A stretch of DNA of 61,697 nucleotides from Bacillota bacterium (lineage in GTDB: Bacteria; Bacillota; Clostridia; Clostridiales; Caloramatoraceae), in the NCBI GenBank assembly GCA_023415335.1, contig JAEZLD010000079.1, positions 1-61,697 on the forward strand, in the 5' to 3' direction. Made by a program: the position numbers and the translations under genes. Below, one piece after another: positions 1 to 7,727 of the stretch. The notes below the pieces were generated by a model. It did no database searches. It had not been told where the DNA came from and saw only the letters and a list, made by a program, of their open reading frames with translations. Every line of letters starts with the position of its first letter. The first letter of the stretch is position 1.

Positions 1-14
1 GAAGAGGTGGAATA

Positions 15-1334
15 ATGTCAAAACCAATTGTAGCAGTGGTGGGAAGACCAAATGTAGGCAAGTCTACTCTTTTTAACAGACTTGCAGGAAAGAGGATTTC
101 CATTGTTGAGGATACACCTGGTGTTACCAGGGACAGAATTTATTGCCAGGTTGAATGGCTGAAATATAATTTTTCACTAATAGACACAGGAGGAATTGAA
201 CCCTCCAGCGAGGATATAATTCCTAAACAGATGAAAAGACAAGCCGAGCTGGCCATAGAAACTGCAGATGTAATTATGTTCATGGTGGATGGGAAGGAAG
301 GACTAACTCCTTCTGACTATGAGGTTGCGGATATGCTTAGGACCGCCAGTAAGCCCATTGTACTTGTTGTAAATAAGATAGATAACCCAGCTATGGAGGA
401 CAATAAATATGAATTCTATAACCTTGGACTGGGTGAGCCTATTTCTATTTCTGCCTCGGCTGGCCTTGGTATAGGGGATATGCTGGATGTGGTAACAGGG
501 CATTTTGTGGAATTCGGCGAAGAGGACTTAGAGCAGGATGCCATAAGGGTTGCAATAATTGGCAAGCCTAATGTAGGAAAATCCTCACTGCTTAACAGGC
601 TTACAGGAGAGGAGAGGTCTATTGTAAGTGATATCCCGGGAACCACAAGAGATGCAATAGACAGCTTTGTGCAGATAGGTGAGGATAAGTTTGTATTCAT
701 AGATACAGCAGGCATAAGAAGAAAAAGTAAGGTAAAAGAGGATGTAGAAAAATACAGCGTTATAAGAGCACTTACCTCTATTGAAAAGGCAGATGTTTGC
801 CTGGTACTGCTTGATGGAGATGAGCAGATATCAGAACAGGATGAAAAAATAGCAGGCTATGCCCATGAGGAGGGCAAGGCTATTGTAATAGTAGTAAACA
901 AGTGGGATAAGGTTGAAAAGGACGACAAGACAATGAATGAGTTCGTCAAGAAAGTAAGAACCAGCCTTTCCTTTATGTCCTATGCCCCGGTGGTGTTCAT
1001 TTCTGCAAAGACAGGCCAGAGAATTAATAAAATGATAGAGGCTATAAAGAGCGTTTATGAGCAGTACACCATAAGGATAAAGACAGGAGTGCTTAATGAG
1101 GTCATAAACGAGGCTGTAATGATGAAGCAGCCCCCTATAGAAAAGGGAAAGCTTCTTAAAATATACTATGCTACCCAGGTGGCTGCAAAGCCTCCCACAT
1201 TTGCCATATTTGTTAATTATACCAATATAATCCACTTTTCATATGCAAGATATCTGGAAAATCAATTAAGACAGCATTTTGGATTAGAGGGAACTCCAAT
1301 TAAGCTGCTATACAGACCAAAGAACGAGGAATAG
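15..1334 (+). CDS. der: Ribosome biogenesis GTPase Der (EngA)
   Basis: Double-GTPase that binds the 50S precursor and helps late assembly of the large ribosomal subunit. The 439-residue length is normal for the family. The first G domain shows GRPNVGKST at residues 10-18, DTPG near 33 and NKID near 119. The second shows GKPNVGKSS near 182, DTAG near 230 and NKWD near 295. The last ~90 residues are the KH-like RNA-binding domain, ending in the basic LLYRPK tail. The ATG follows GAGGTGG with correct spacing. The gene starts 14 bases into the window, so its upstream context is unseen. gpsA starts 4 bases after its stop, so the two are very probably co-transcribed. Confidence 0.98.
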   Translation: MSKPIVAVVGRPNVGKSTLFNRLAGKRISIVEDTPGVTRDRIYCQVEWLKYNFSLIDTGGIEPSSEDIIPKQMKRQAELAIETADVIMFMVDGKEGLTPSDYEVADMLRTASKPIVLVVNKIDNPAMEDNKYEFYNLGLGEPISISASAGLGIGDMLDVVTGHFVEFGEEDLEQDAIRVAIIGKPNVGKSSLLNRLTGEERSIVSDIPGTTRDAIDSFVQIGEDKFVFIDTAGIRRKSKVKEDVEKYSVIRALTSIEKADVCLVLLDGDEQISEQDEKIAGYAHEEGKAIVIVVNKWDKVEKDDKTMNEFVKKVRTSLSFMSYAPVVFISAKTGQRINKMIEAIKSVYEQYTIRIKTGVLNEVINEAVMMKQPPIEKGKLLKIYYATQVAAKPPTFAIFVNYTNIIHFSYARYLENQLRQHFGLEGTPIKLLYRPKNEE

Positions 1335-1338
1335 GGTG

Positions 1339-2358
1339 ATGGAAATGAAAATAGGAATTATTGGAGCAGGCAGCTGGGGTACAGCTGTGGGAGTATTACT
1401 AAGCAAGAGTGGACATAATGTATATATATGGGACAGAGATAAAGAGCTTGTAGAACAGATAATTAATGCAAAAGAAAATCTGAAGTATCTTCCCGGAATA
1501 CTTTTTCCTGCTTCACTTAAGGGCTGCCAAAGCAATGAAGAGGCAGTAAAGGATGCTGATGTAGTAATTATGGCAGTGCCTTCTCAGGCTGTACGCAGTG
1601 CCTGCCAGGGACTTAACGAGTATATTGAAGAGAAGCAGATAATTGTAAGCCTTGCTAAGGGAATAGAGATGGGTACATATAAGACTCCATCTTCCATAAT
1701 AGAGGAGTATTTTCCTTGTAATAAAGTATGTGTTATATCAGGACCAAGCCATGCTGAGGAGGTAAGCAGGGATATACCAACCGCTGTAGTATGTGCCTCA
1801 AAGAGCCAGCAGGCAGCAGAGGAAATACAGGATCTTTTCATCTCCCCCAAATTCAGGGTATATACTAATCCTGATGTGATAGGTGTGGAGATAGGGGGAG
1901 CAGTAAAGAATATAATTGCATTAGGAGCAGGCATATCAGACGGTCTGGGCTTCGGAGACAATACGAAATCCGCCCTGATGACCAGAGGGATTGCGGAAAT
2001 ATCCAGGCTGGGAGAAGCAATGGGAGCAGAACAACAGACCTTTTCAGGACTTTCAGGAATTGGAGACCTGATTGTTACTTGTACGAGCATGCATTCAAGA
2101 AATCGCAGAGCAGGAATACTTATTGGACAGGGGAAAAGCGTAGAGGAAGCTCTTAAGGAGATAAGGATGGTTGTAGAGGGAGTAAATACTACTAAATCAA
2201 CCTTTGAGCTGGCACAAAGGCTGAATATAGAAATGCCAATTACCAGCCAGCTGTATAAGGTGCTTTTTCAGGGGAAGAGTCCTCTATATGCTGTTTCTGA
2301 ACTTATGCTCAGGGATAAGAAGCACGAAATAGAGGAAGTCGTGCATAAGATGTGGTAA
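1339..2358 (+). CDS. gpsA: NAD(P)-dependent glycerol-3-phosphate dehydrogenase
   Basis: Reduces dihydroxyacetone phosphate to sn-glycerol 3-phosphate, the backbone for phospholipid synthesis in the cytoplasm. The N-terminal Rossmann motif GIIGAGSWGTA starts at about residue 6. Further family signatures are SGPSHAEEV near 136, GGAVKNIIALGAG near 190 and GLSGIGDLIVTCTS near 240. The length (339 residues) is typical. ATG at 1339 was chosen because GAGG lies about 9 bases upstream; GTG 1336 and ATG 1345 are in-frame alternatives differing by one or two residues. In many Firmicutes plsY sits between der and gpsA, but here only 4 bases separate them. Confidence 0.97.
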   Translation: MEMKIGIIGAGSWGTAVGVLLSKSGHNVYIWDRDKELVEQIINAKENLKYLPGILFPASLKGCQSNEEAVKDADVVIMAVPSQAVRSACQGLNEYIEEKQIIVSLAKGIEMGTYKTPSSIIEEYFPCNKVCVISGPSHAEEVSRDIPTAVVCASKSQQAAEEIQDLFISPKFRVYTNPDVIGVEIGGAVKNIIALGAGISDGLGFGDNTKSALMTRGIAEISRLGEAMGAEQQTFSGLSGIGDLIVTCTSMHSRNRRAGILIGQGKSVEEALKEIRMVVEGVNTTKSTFELAQRLNIEMPITSQLYKVLFQGKSPLYAVSELMLRDKKHEIEEVVHKMW

Positions 2359-3059
2359 ATAATATGGGAAAGATTGTAGGTATTGTTCCTACTGCAAGGC
2401 TGTTTCTAAATGATGATTTTTATGCCGATAACTATATATTTGTAAATAATTATATAAAAAGGGTTAATGAGAACGAGGGAATACCTGTCGGAATAATCTC
2501 AGAGGATGGGTACGCTATTGCTTCACAGCTGCAGCTATGTGACTCCTTCCTTATTTGTGGAGGAGGACGTATATATCCATATCATTTCCAGGTGGTTGAT
2601 TATGCCGTAAAAAACAGAAGACCTCTTTTGGGAATATGCCTTGGAATGCAGGTAATATGCACTTATTTTACAGTCCTTGAGGAAAGCATAAAAAGAGGAT
2701 ACAATGGAACACTTCTAGAGTTTTATGAGCATATGAAAAAGGAAGGCTTTATGTTTACAGAGCCTGTGGAACATCACTGGGATGTTCCTATGACAAGAAA
2801 TAGCATAAACGAAACAAAGCATAGGGTAAGCATAAATGAAGGCACAAGGCTTTATGGACTTGTTCAAAGTAATGCTATAATGGCAGCTACTATGCACAGA
2901 TATAGGGTGAGAAGTGTTCCTGACAGTGTTGTCATTTCTGCAAGAGCTGATGATGGAACAGTAGAGGCTGTGGAATATGGTGACAATATAATAGGAGTAC
3001 AGTTTCATCCAGAAGTGGAAAGAGAACTGGACTGCCTGTTTCAGGAGATAACTAAGTAA
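2352..3059 (+). CDS. Class I glutamine amidotransferase-like hydrolase (peptidase C26, PuuD-like)
   Basis: The fold and motifs are those of gamma-glutamyl hydrolases and glutamine amidotransferases. The nucleophile Cys is in LLGICLGMQ (Cys96), the oxyanion region is ICGGGRIYP near 68, and the catalytic His-Glu pair is in GVQFHPEVE near the C terminus. It is a stand-alone domain of 235 residues with no synthetase partner beside it, which resembles the gamma-glutamyl-GABA hydrolase (PuuD) branch. The substrate cannot be read from sequence. GTG 2352 overlaps the end of gpsA by 7 bases and has AGAGGAAG about 13 bases upstream; ATG 2364 is a possible alternative. A terminator follows at 3191. Confidence 0.8.
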   Translation: MVNNMGKIVGIVPTARLFLNDDFYADNYIFVNNYIKRVNENEGIPVGIISEDGYAIASQLQLCDSFLICGGGRIYPYHFQVVDYAVKNRRPLLGICLGMQVICTYFTVLEESIKRGYNGTLLEFYEHMKKEGFMFTEPVEHHWDVPMTRNSINETKHRVSINEGTRLYGLVQSNAIMAATMHRYRVRSVPDSVVISARADDGTVEAVEYGDNIIGVQFHPEVERELDCLFQEITK

Positions 3060-3190
3060 CAAATAATCATGAAACGTTTCGGTAATGTAGAAATCTCTGC
3101 CTAGCGATAATTCAGGGATTTTGTTAAATATAATAAATTGTTTTCAGGTTTGAAATTATTTACCTGTAGCATATTGAATATTGGTCTTTC

Positions 3191-3229
3191 AGGGTATGGA
3201 TTGGAGAAAATTCATACCCTTTTTTTTAT
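3191..3229 (+). terminator. Rho-independent terminator after the amidotransferase gene
   Basis: An 8-bp stem, AGGGTATG (3191-3198) with CATACCCT (3213-3220), is followed by an unbroken T run. It ends the der-gpsA-amidotransferase unit and isolates spoIVA. The stretch 3060-3190 before it holds no gene that I can support. Confidence 0.8.
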
Positions 3230-3301
3230 TTAATGTTCTATAAAAGTACACAAAAAAATATATATGTAGAAGATAATAATATATTCAGGGAGGTTGGGGC
3301 T

Positions 3302-4783
3302 GTGGAGGAGTATGATATATATAGGGACATAGCCGAAAGGACACAGGGGGATATATACATAGGAGTTGTAGGACCAGTAAGAACAGGAAAATCTACGTTT
3401 ATTAGAAGATTCATGGAGCTTCTTGTTGTTCCTAACATAACAAACAGCTATAAAAAAGAAAGAGCAAAGGATACCTTGCCCCAGAGCGGTTCGGGAAGAA
3501 TAATAACTACAGTAGAGCCAAAATTTATACCAAGTGATGAGGCAGTAGAAATTGAACTGCCAGATAATGCAAAAATGAGGGTCAGGATGGTTGACTGTGT
3601 AGGATACATGGTTGAAGGAGCAACGGGACATATAGAAGATGGAGAGCCAAGAATGGTAAAGACCCCTTGGTTTGAGGAGGAGATACCATTCCTTCAGGCA
3701 GCAGAGCTGGGAACCAAAAAGGTTATTACAGAACATTCCACAATAGGAATAGTGGTCACCACTGATGGCTCCGTAGCTGACATTCCCAGAGAAAGCTATA
3801 TTGAAGCGGAGAACAAGGTTATAAATGAGCTGAAGGATATAAAAAAACCTTTTATAGTGCTTCTTAATTCCGTCCATCCATATAATACAGAAACTATAGG
3901 TATAAAGAAAGAGCTTGAGGAAAAGCATAACGTTACTGTTTATGTAGTTGATGCCTTAAATATGAAAAATGAGGACATAAATAACATACTTGAAAAGGTC
4001 CTTTATGAATTCCCGTTTAAGGAGATGGGAATAAACCTTCCCGAGTGGGTGGAGGCGCTGGACAATGAACACTGGCTTAAAAAGAACTTTGTTATGTCAA
4101 TTAAGTCAGCAATACAAGATATTGAAAAGCTCAGGGATATAAAGCCACTTCTTGCAAATTTAAGGAATCTTGAATTTATAGGGGACGTTATGCAGGATGA
4201 AATGAAATTGGGAGAAGGCTCAGCATATGTTACCATGAAGGCTAAGGATGGACTTTTCTTTAAGGTGCTTGGAGAGATGTCTGGTTACAGTCTTGATGGG
4301 GAATACAGCCTTCTTAAGATTATGAGAGAGCTTTCAGAGGCAAAGAAAGAATATGACAAGGTAGCACAAGCTTTGAAGGAAGTAAAGGAAAGTGGATATG
4401 GGCTTGTTCCTCCTCAGATTGAGGAGATGAAACTTAATGAGCCGGAATTTATAAAGCAGGGCAACCGCTTTGTTGTTAAGCTGAAGGCCACGGCTCCATC
4501 CTTGCACATAATAAAAGCTGAGGTAGAGACGGAGGTTTCACCCATAATGGGTACTGATAAGCAAAGCGAGGAACTGATGAAAGCCCTTATGGAAGAATTT
4601 GAGAATGACCCAGGCAAGATTTGGAAGTCAAACATGTTTGGCAAACCTATGGAGGACCTGGTTAAGGAAGGACTACAGAACAAGCTTTTTAAGATGCCTG
4701 AGGATATACAGGAAAAGCTGCAGAAAACAATACAGAGACTTGTAAATGAAGGCAATGGTGGAATGGTGTGTATCATAATATAA
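3302..4783 (+). CDS. spoIVA: Stage IV sporulation protein A, spore coat base-layer ATPase
   Basis: SpoIVA polymerises on the forespore surface using ATP and forms the platform for coat assembly. I chose GTG 3302 over the upstream in-frame ATG 3233. AGGGAGG lies 8 bases before it, and the product then begins VEEYDIYRDIAERT, which matches the family N terminus. With this start the Walker A lysine (GPVRTGKST) is residue 30, as in B. subtilis, and the length is 493 residues (B. subtilis 492). The C-terminal half is the SpoIVA-specific middle and C-terminal domains. Control by sigma-E is expected from family knowledge, but I could not find a convincing sigma-E promoter. Confidence 0.97.
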   Translation: MEEYDIYRDIAERTQGDIYIGVVGPVRTGKSTFIRRFMELLVVPNITNSYKKERAKDTLPQSGSGRIITTVEPKFIPSDEAVEIELPDNAKMRVRMVDCVGYMVEGATGHIEDGEPRMVKTPWFEEEIPFLQAAELGTKKVITEHSTIGIVVTTDGSVADIPRESYIEAENKVINELKDIKKPFIVLLNSVHPYNTETIGIKKELEEKHNVTVYVVDALNMKNEDINNILEKVLYEFPFKEMGINLPEWVEALDNEHWLKKNFVMSIKSAIQDIEKLRDIKPLLANLRNLEFIGDVMQDEMKLGEGSAYVTMKAKDGLFFKVLGEMSGYSLDGEYSLLKIMRELSEAKKEYDKVAQALKEVKESGYGLVPPQIEEMKLNEPEFIKQGNRFVVKLKATAPSLHIIKAEVETEVSPIMGTDKQSEELMKALMEEFENDPGKIWKSNMFGKPMEDLVKEGLQNKLFKMPEDIQEKLQKTIQRLVNEGNGGMVCIII

Positions 4784-4814
4784 AAACAGAACCCCGGAGG
4801 TTTTCTCCGGGGTT
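4782..4814. terminator. Bidirectional terminator between spoIVA and the minus-strand small ORFs
   Basis: A perfect 10-bp stem AACCCCGGAG (4790-4799) / CTCCGGGGTT (4805-4814) has a 5-base loop. Read on the minus strand it is followed by CTGTTTTTA, a good U tract. On the plus strand the tail is only ATATTA. It can therefore end both spoIVA and the convergent small-ORF transcript. Confidence 0.85.
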
Positions 4815-4823
4815 ATATTAAAA

Positions 4824-4952
4824 TTAGAAAGCAAAATAGTCGTTCATCTTTATGCAACCTTGTTTAGAGTCAACAACCTTCTTTTCCTTAATGTTTTTCT
4901 CCTTGTCAATAATCATTTCGTCTTTTACCATTTTCATGTTGCCTATATCCAT
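4824..4952 (-). CDS. Small hypothetical protein, 42 residues
   Basis: I do not recognise this protein. The minus-strand ATG at 4952 has an excellent ribosome site (GAGGGGAGG, about 6 bases upstream) and the frame runs 42 codons to TAA. The product begins MDIGNMKMVKDEM, is rich in Lys, Glu and Asp through its middle, and ends with a single Cys and an aromatic tail (NDYFAF). There is no signal peptide or membrane segment. A strong terminator lies 10 bases after the stop. It is probably transcribed with the 22-codon ORF 50 bases upstream. It could be a conserved small protein or a modified-peptide precursor, but nothing in the sequence decides this. Confidence 0.5.
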   Translation of the reverse strand: MDIGNMKMVKDEMIIDKEKNIKEKKVVDSKQGCIKMNDYFAF

Positions 4953-5002
4953 AATTATCCTCCCCTCAAAGTTTAATGGTTTGGCTGTTTTGGATTAGGT
5001 CG

Positions 5003-5071
5003 CTACGTAAATGACTCATCAAAGCTGTGGAACACTCTTTTCATGTAAGCTTCCACTTTTTCGGGAAACAT
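5003..5071 (-). CDS. Very small putative peptide, 22 residues, predicted amphipathic helix
   Basis: I do not recognise this peptide. The ATG at 5071 follows TTAGGAGG at ideal spacing and the frame is 22 codons. The sequence begins MFPEKVEAYMKRVF. Hydrophobic residues fall at 2, 6, 9, 10, 13, 14, 17 and 21, an i/i+3/i+4 pattern expected for an amphipathic helix, with Lys, Arg, Glu and Asp on the other face. It lies 3' of spoIVA on the opposite strand and has its own promoter and inverted repeat upstream. Being so short, it could instead be a leader peptide for the 42-codon ORF. Confidence 0.4.
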   Translation of the reverse strand: MFPEKVEAYMKRVFHSFDESFT

Positions 5072-5089
5072 GATAAAACCTCCTAACAT

Positions 5090-5107
5090 CCTAAGTCGTA
5101 GCTTAGG
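5090..5107. repeat. Inverted repeat at the 5' end of the small-ORF transcript
   Basis: A perfect 6-bp inverted repeat CCTAAG (5090-5095) / CTTAGG (5102-5107) has a 6-base spacer. On the minus strand it begins just downstream of the predicted start of transcription and ends shortly before the ribosome site of the 22-codon ORF. It could be an operator or an mRNA 5' stem-loop. Confidence 0.5.
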
Positions 5108-5115
5108 TTAATTAT

Positions 5116-5144
5116 ATAATAACATAATTCAGGGTTTTAGACAA
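5116..5144 (-). promoter_or_regulatory. Predicted sigma-A promoter for the small-ORF pair
   Basis: Read on the minus strand, TTGTCT (5144-5139), a 17-base spacer and TATTAT (5121-5116) lie about 45 bases upstream of the 22-codon ORF. This is a good vegetative-type match by eye; no start site has been measured. Confidence 0.45.
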
Positions 5145-5262
5145 ACATGATAGATAGTGATAAAACATATTAAAACGGAAAGAATCCTGATTATTCTGAA
5201 AAATTACAGCTTTCCTCCAAAGTCCGCAGTTCTCCTTCAATCTCCTGCCATTATAGCTTGTA

Positions 5263-5307
5263 GCTGTTATATAATACAGCAGTATTATTATGCAGCTATT
5301 ATATAAA
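5263..5307. repeat. AT-rich inverted and direct repeats in the intergenic gap
   Basis: GCTGT (5263-5267) and ACAGC (5276-5280) form an inverted repeat around an AT core. A related copy, AGCTATTATATAA, follows at 5294-5306. They lie in the gap between the divergent small-ORF promoter and the HlyD-like gene. The rest of 5108-5430 shows no coding frame with a ribosome site. Confidence 0.35.
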
Positions 5308-5353
5308 ACCACATATTTACTATAAAAAATAACAAGGTATAGACAGTGGTATT

Positions 5354-5381
5354 TTGAAGTAATAAACAAAAATTTTATTAT
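5354..5381 (+). promoter_or_regulatory. Possible sigma-A promoter for the division cluster
   Basis: TTGAAG (5354-5359), a 16-base spacer and TATTAT (5376-5381) lie about 60 bases before the ATG at 5440. The match is moderate. Confidence 0.35.
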
Positions 5382-5439
5382 AAATTGAAGGAAATCCAAT
5401 GTTTATGAAGAATATATCATAATACATGGAGGTATACGT

Positions 5440-6279
5440 ATGAAGAAGGCAATAGCAATTGTTGTTTTATTTAGCATCATAGTAGCTGTAGCAATAGCCA
5501 ATACCTGTGGCAGAAGTATTAAATGTGTAGCTGTTAAGGAGGGTATATATGAGGACAAATACGAATTCAAAGGAATATATCTATTTGATGAGGATGTTAC
5601 CTATGAAGGACAGGTAGATGAAACGTACCTATATGCCGATAATGGACAAAAGGTATCCTGTAATAGTGAGATAGCAAAGGGGATAACATGCAATAAGGCT
5701 GGAATGATGTACCTTGGGCTTGATGGATATGAAGGATGTTATACGTTAAATAATGTGGATGAAATAAGCCTTAAGGATATTGACAATGTAATTAATGTCC
5801 GGGAGCTAAAGGGAGGCATTAAAATAATTGACAACAGCACCTGGTATATATATATGCTTTTAAATAAGGATATTGTGGACTTTGTAAAGAAGGGCTCCTC
5901 TATAAAGCTTATTATTGGGGAAAAATATTATCCGGCTGTTATAGATAAGCTGTATGATAAGGATGAGGGAACCTTTGCACGTGTCCATATTGAAACAGAC
6001 CCTGATATAACAGATTTGCGAAGAGGAGTTACAGGGTATATAATTAAATCATCCTATGAGGGAATTATTGTTCCTTCTTCTGCCATAAGCCATTCTAATG
6101 AAAAGGACGGGGTATACATAAATTTTAATGGGTATACAGCTTTTAGAAAGGTCCAGGTACTTTACAGTGGAGATGAGATTTCAGTTGTTACTGCTGAAAG
6201 TGGCAAAGGAAAGCTTAGCAGGTATGATTCGGTTGTAAAGAAAGCTGAGGGCATTAAATCTGGCATGAAGATAAAATAA
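5440..6279 (+). CDS. HlyD-like membrane-anchored protein of the ylm/sepF cluster
   Basis: A 279-residue protein with one N-terminal hydrophobic segment (about residues 4-21) and a long extracytoplasmic part rich in beta strands. The arrangement resembles the clostridial HlyD-family proteins found just upstream of ylmE and sepF. Near residues 195-215 a segment GVTGYIIKSSYEGIIVPSSA looks like the barrel-type domain of HlyD/RND adaptors. No coiled-coil hairpin or partner transporter is present, so transport is not implied; a link to division or the envelope is inferred from position only. The ATG has GGAGG upstream. ylmE follows 12 bases after its stop. Confidence 0.6.
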   Translation: MKKAIAIVVLFSIIVAVAIANTCGRSIKCVAVKEGIYEDKYEFKGIYLFDEDVTYEGQVDETYLYADNGQKVSCNSEIAKGITCNKAGMMYLGLDGYEGCYTLNNVDEISLKDIDNVINVRELKGGIKIIDNSTWYIYMLLNKDIVDFVKKGSSIKLIIGEKYYPAVIDKLYDKDEGTFARVHIETDPDITDLRRGVTGYIIKSSYEGIIVPSSAISHSNEKDGVYINFNGYTAFRKVQVLYSGDEISVVTAESGKGKLSRYDSVVKKAEGIKSGMKIK

Positions 6280-6291
6280 CGGGGTGATATT

Positions 6292-7008
6292 ATGAATCTT
6301 TCAGATAATATTGAATCAGTAAAAGAACGGATAGGGCAAGCTGCTGTAAGAAATGGAAGAGATGCAGATGATATCCTTCTTGTGGCTGCAACAAAGCTGC
6401 AGTCTGTAGAAAAGCTTATTGAAGCCAGAGATTGTGGACTCAAGGTCTTTGGAGAAAACAAGGTCCAGGAGCTGGTTGATAAATATCCAAATATTGAGGG
6501 CGTAAGGTGGCACTTAATAGGTCATCTACAGAAGAACAAAGTGAAATATATAATAGACAAGGTTGATATGATACATTCAGTTGACAGTCTGGAGCTTGCA
6601 CAGGAGATAAATAAAAGGGCGTCCAAAATAAATAAGAAAATTTCAGTACTTATACAGGTAAACATAGGACGTGAGGAGAGTAAGTCCGGCTTAATGGAAG
6701 AGCAGCTTGAGGAGACCTGTGAAGGACTTACAAGCCTTGAGAACATATGCGTCCAGGGATTGATGGCTATACCTCCTGCAGAAAGGTATCCAGGAGAAGC
6801 CAGAGGTTATTTTAAAAGAATGAAAAGCCTTTATGATAGAGTATCTTACAATAACTATAAAGGATTTGATATGAAATTTCTTTCTATGGGAATGACAGAT
6901 GACTTTGAGGAGGCTATTGAAGAGGGGGCCAACATTGTAAGGGTTGGAACCGGGATATTTGGAAAAAGAGATTATACTGGGGGGAATAAGAATGTCAAAG
7001 AGCTTTAA
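6292..7008 (+). CDS. ylmE: Pyridoxal phosphate homeostasis protein, YggS/YlmE family
   Basis: A fold-type III PLP-binding protein that keeps the PLP pool and amino-acid levels balanced; it has no known catalytic turnover. The PLP lysine is Lys35 in LLVAATK. Further signatures are FGENKVQE near 45, WHLIGHLQKNK near 66, and SMGMTDDFEEAIEEGANIVRVGTGIFG at the C terminus (described in pieces here: SMGMTDDFEEAI, then VRVGTGIFG). Length 238 is normal. The start is preceded by GGGGTGAT. The 3' end overlaps sepF by 17 bases. Confidence 0.95.
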   Translation: MNLSDNIESVKERIGQAAVRNGRDADDILLVAATKLQSVEKLIEARDCGLKVFGENKVQELVDKYPNIEGVRWHLIGHLQKNKVKYIIDKVDMIHSVDSLELAQEINKRASKINKKISVLIQVNIGREESKSGLMEEQLEETCEGLTSLENICVQGLMAIPPAERYPGEARGYFKRMKSLYDRVSYNNYKGFDMKFLSMGMTDDFEEAIEEGANIVRVGTGIFGKRDYTGGNKNVKEL

Positions 7009-7459
7009 ACCATTAAACAAGGTCATGAGTGCAATTGGACTTATTGATGAGGATGATGAGAATGTTATGGATGAAGAGGAAGGCTATGAGGACGACAATG
7101 AATATAATGATTACAGTGAGCCAGAGATAATTAATCCCAAAAAAGCGAAGCTTGTAAGTATAAAGCCTGGTTCTATTCCAAAGGTGGCTTTAAAAAAGCC
7201 TCAGGAATTCCAGGATATTATGGATATAGTGGATTCTGTTAAGCAGAAAAAAATCATAATAATGAATGTATACGAGGTTGAGCCAAGGATGGCCCAGAGG
7301 ATGATAGATTATATAGTTGGAGCCTGTTATGCACTGGGAGCGTCCTTTGAGGAGATTTCAAAATGCATATATATTATTGCTCCAGATGGAGTAGAGGTTA
7401 CAAATGAGCTTAAGCAGCAGCTTGATAAAAACACCTTCTTCTCCTTTAGTGAAAGATAG
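6992..7459 (+). CDS. sepF: Cell division protein SepF
   Basis: SepF binds the FtsZ tail, assembles into rings and anchors the Z ring to the membrane. ATG 6992 was chosen over an upstream in-frame start at 6944 because a GGGGGG run lies 7 bases before it and the product begins MSKSFKPLNKVMSAIG. In the family the N-terminal helix is the membrane anchor. An acidic linker (about 17-40) is followed by the SepF domain (about 70-150) with KKIIIMNVYEVEPRMAQRM. Length is 155 residues. It lies in the conserved ylmE-sepF-yggT-ylmH-divIVA order. Confidence 0.96.
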   Translation: MSKSFKPLNKVMSAIGLIDEDDENVMDEEEGYEDDNEYNDYSEPEIINPKKAKLVSIKPGSIPKVALKKPQEFQDIMDIVDSVKQKKIIIMNVYEVEPRMAQRMIDYIVGACYALGASFEEISKCIYIIAPDGVEVTNELKQQLDKNTFFSFSER

Positions 7460-7470
7460 GGGGAGTATTC

Positions 7471-7716
7471 TTGTTACATAGATTGCTTGATATTATATAC
7501 TGGCTTATTGCAGTTTATGAGCTTATCATATTTGTGCAGGCAGTTTTGAGTTACTTTGTGCATGAAGGCAGTATAATGGACACCCTGTCTAAAATCACAA
7601 GGCCAGTTCTGGAGCCGTGTTATAAACTTCAAGAGAAGCTAATACCTAACGCAGCTGTTGATTTTTCTCCTGTTATTGCTGTACTTATTCTTGAAATATT
7701 AAGAAGGATTATATAA
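7471..7716 (+). CDS. YggT/YlmG family membrane protein
   Basis: An 81-residue integral membrane protein with two hydrophobic segments (about 8-28 and 60-80), typical of the YggT family between sepF and ylmH. The motif SKITRPVLEPCYKLQEKLIP is the conserved loop. The start codon is TTG 7471, fixed by GGGGGAG a few bases upstream. The function is not settled; roles in osmotolerance or division have been proposed for relatives. Confidence 0.9.
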   Translation: MLHRLLDIIYWLIAVYELIIFVQAVLSYFVHEGSIMDTLSKITRPVLEPCYKLQEKLIPNAAVDFSPVIAVLILEILRRII

Positions 7717-7727
7717 CGGTATACAGA

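Noticed and set aside
831..1235. Long minus-strand open frames inside plus-strand genes (for example 831-1235, 3230-3928, 21988-22623)
   Set aside because: They lie opposite well-supported genes, lack ribosome sites and have unlikely compositions; they are frame shadows.
3130..3300. Sigma-E promoter for spoIVA
   Set aside because: GCATATT and GAATATT resemble a -35, but no CATA-type -10 lies at the right distance in either case.
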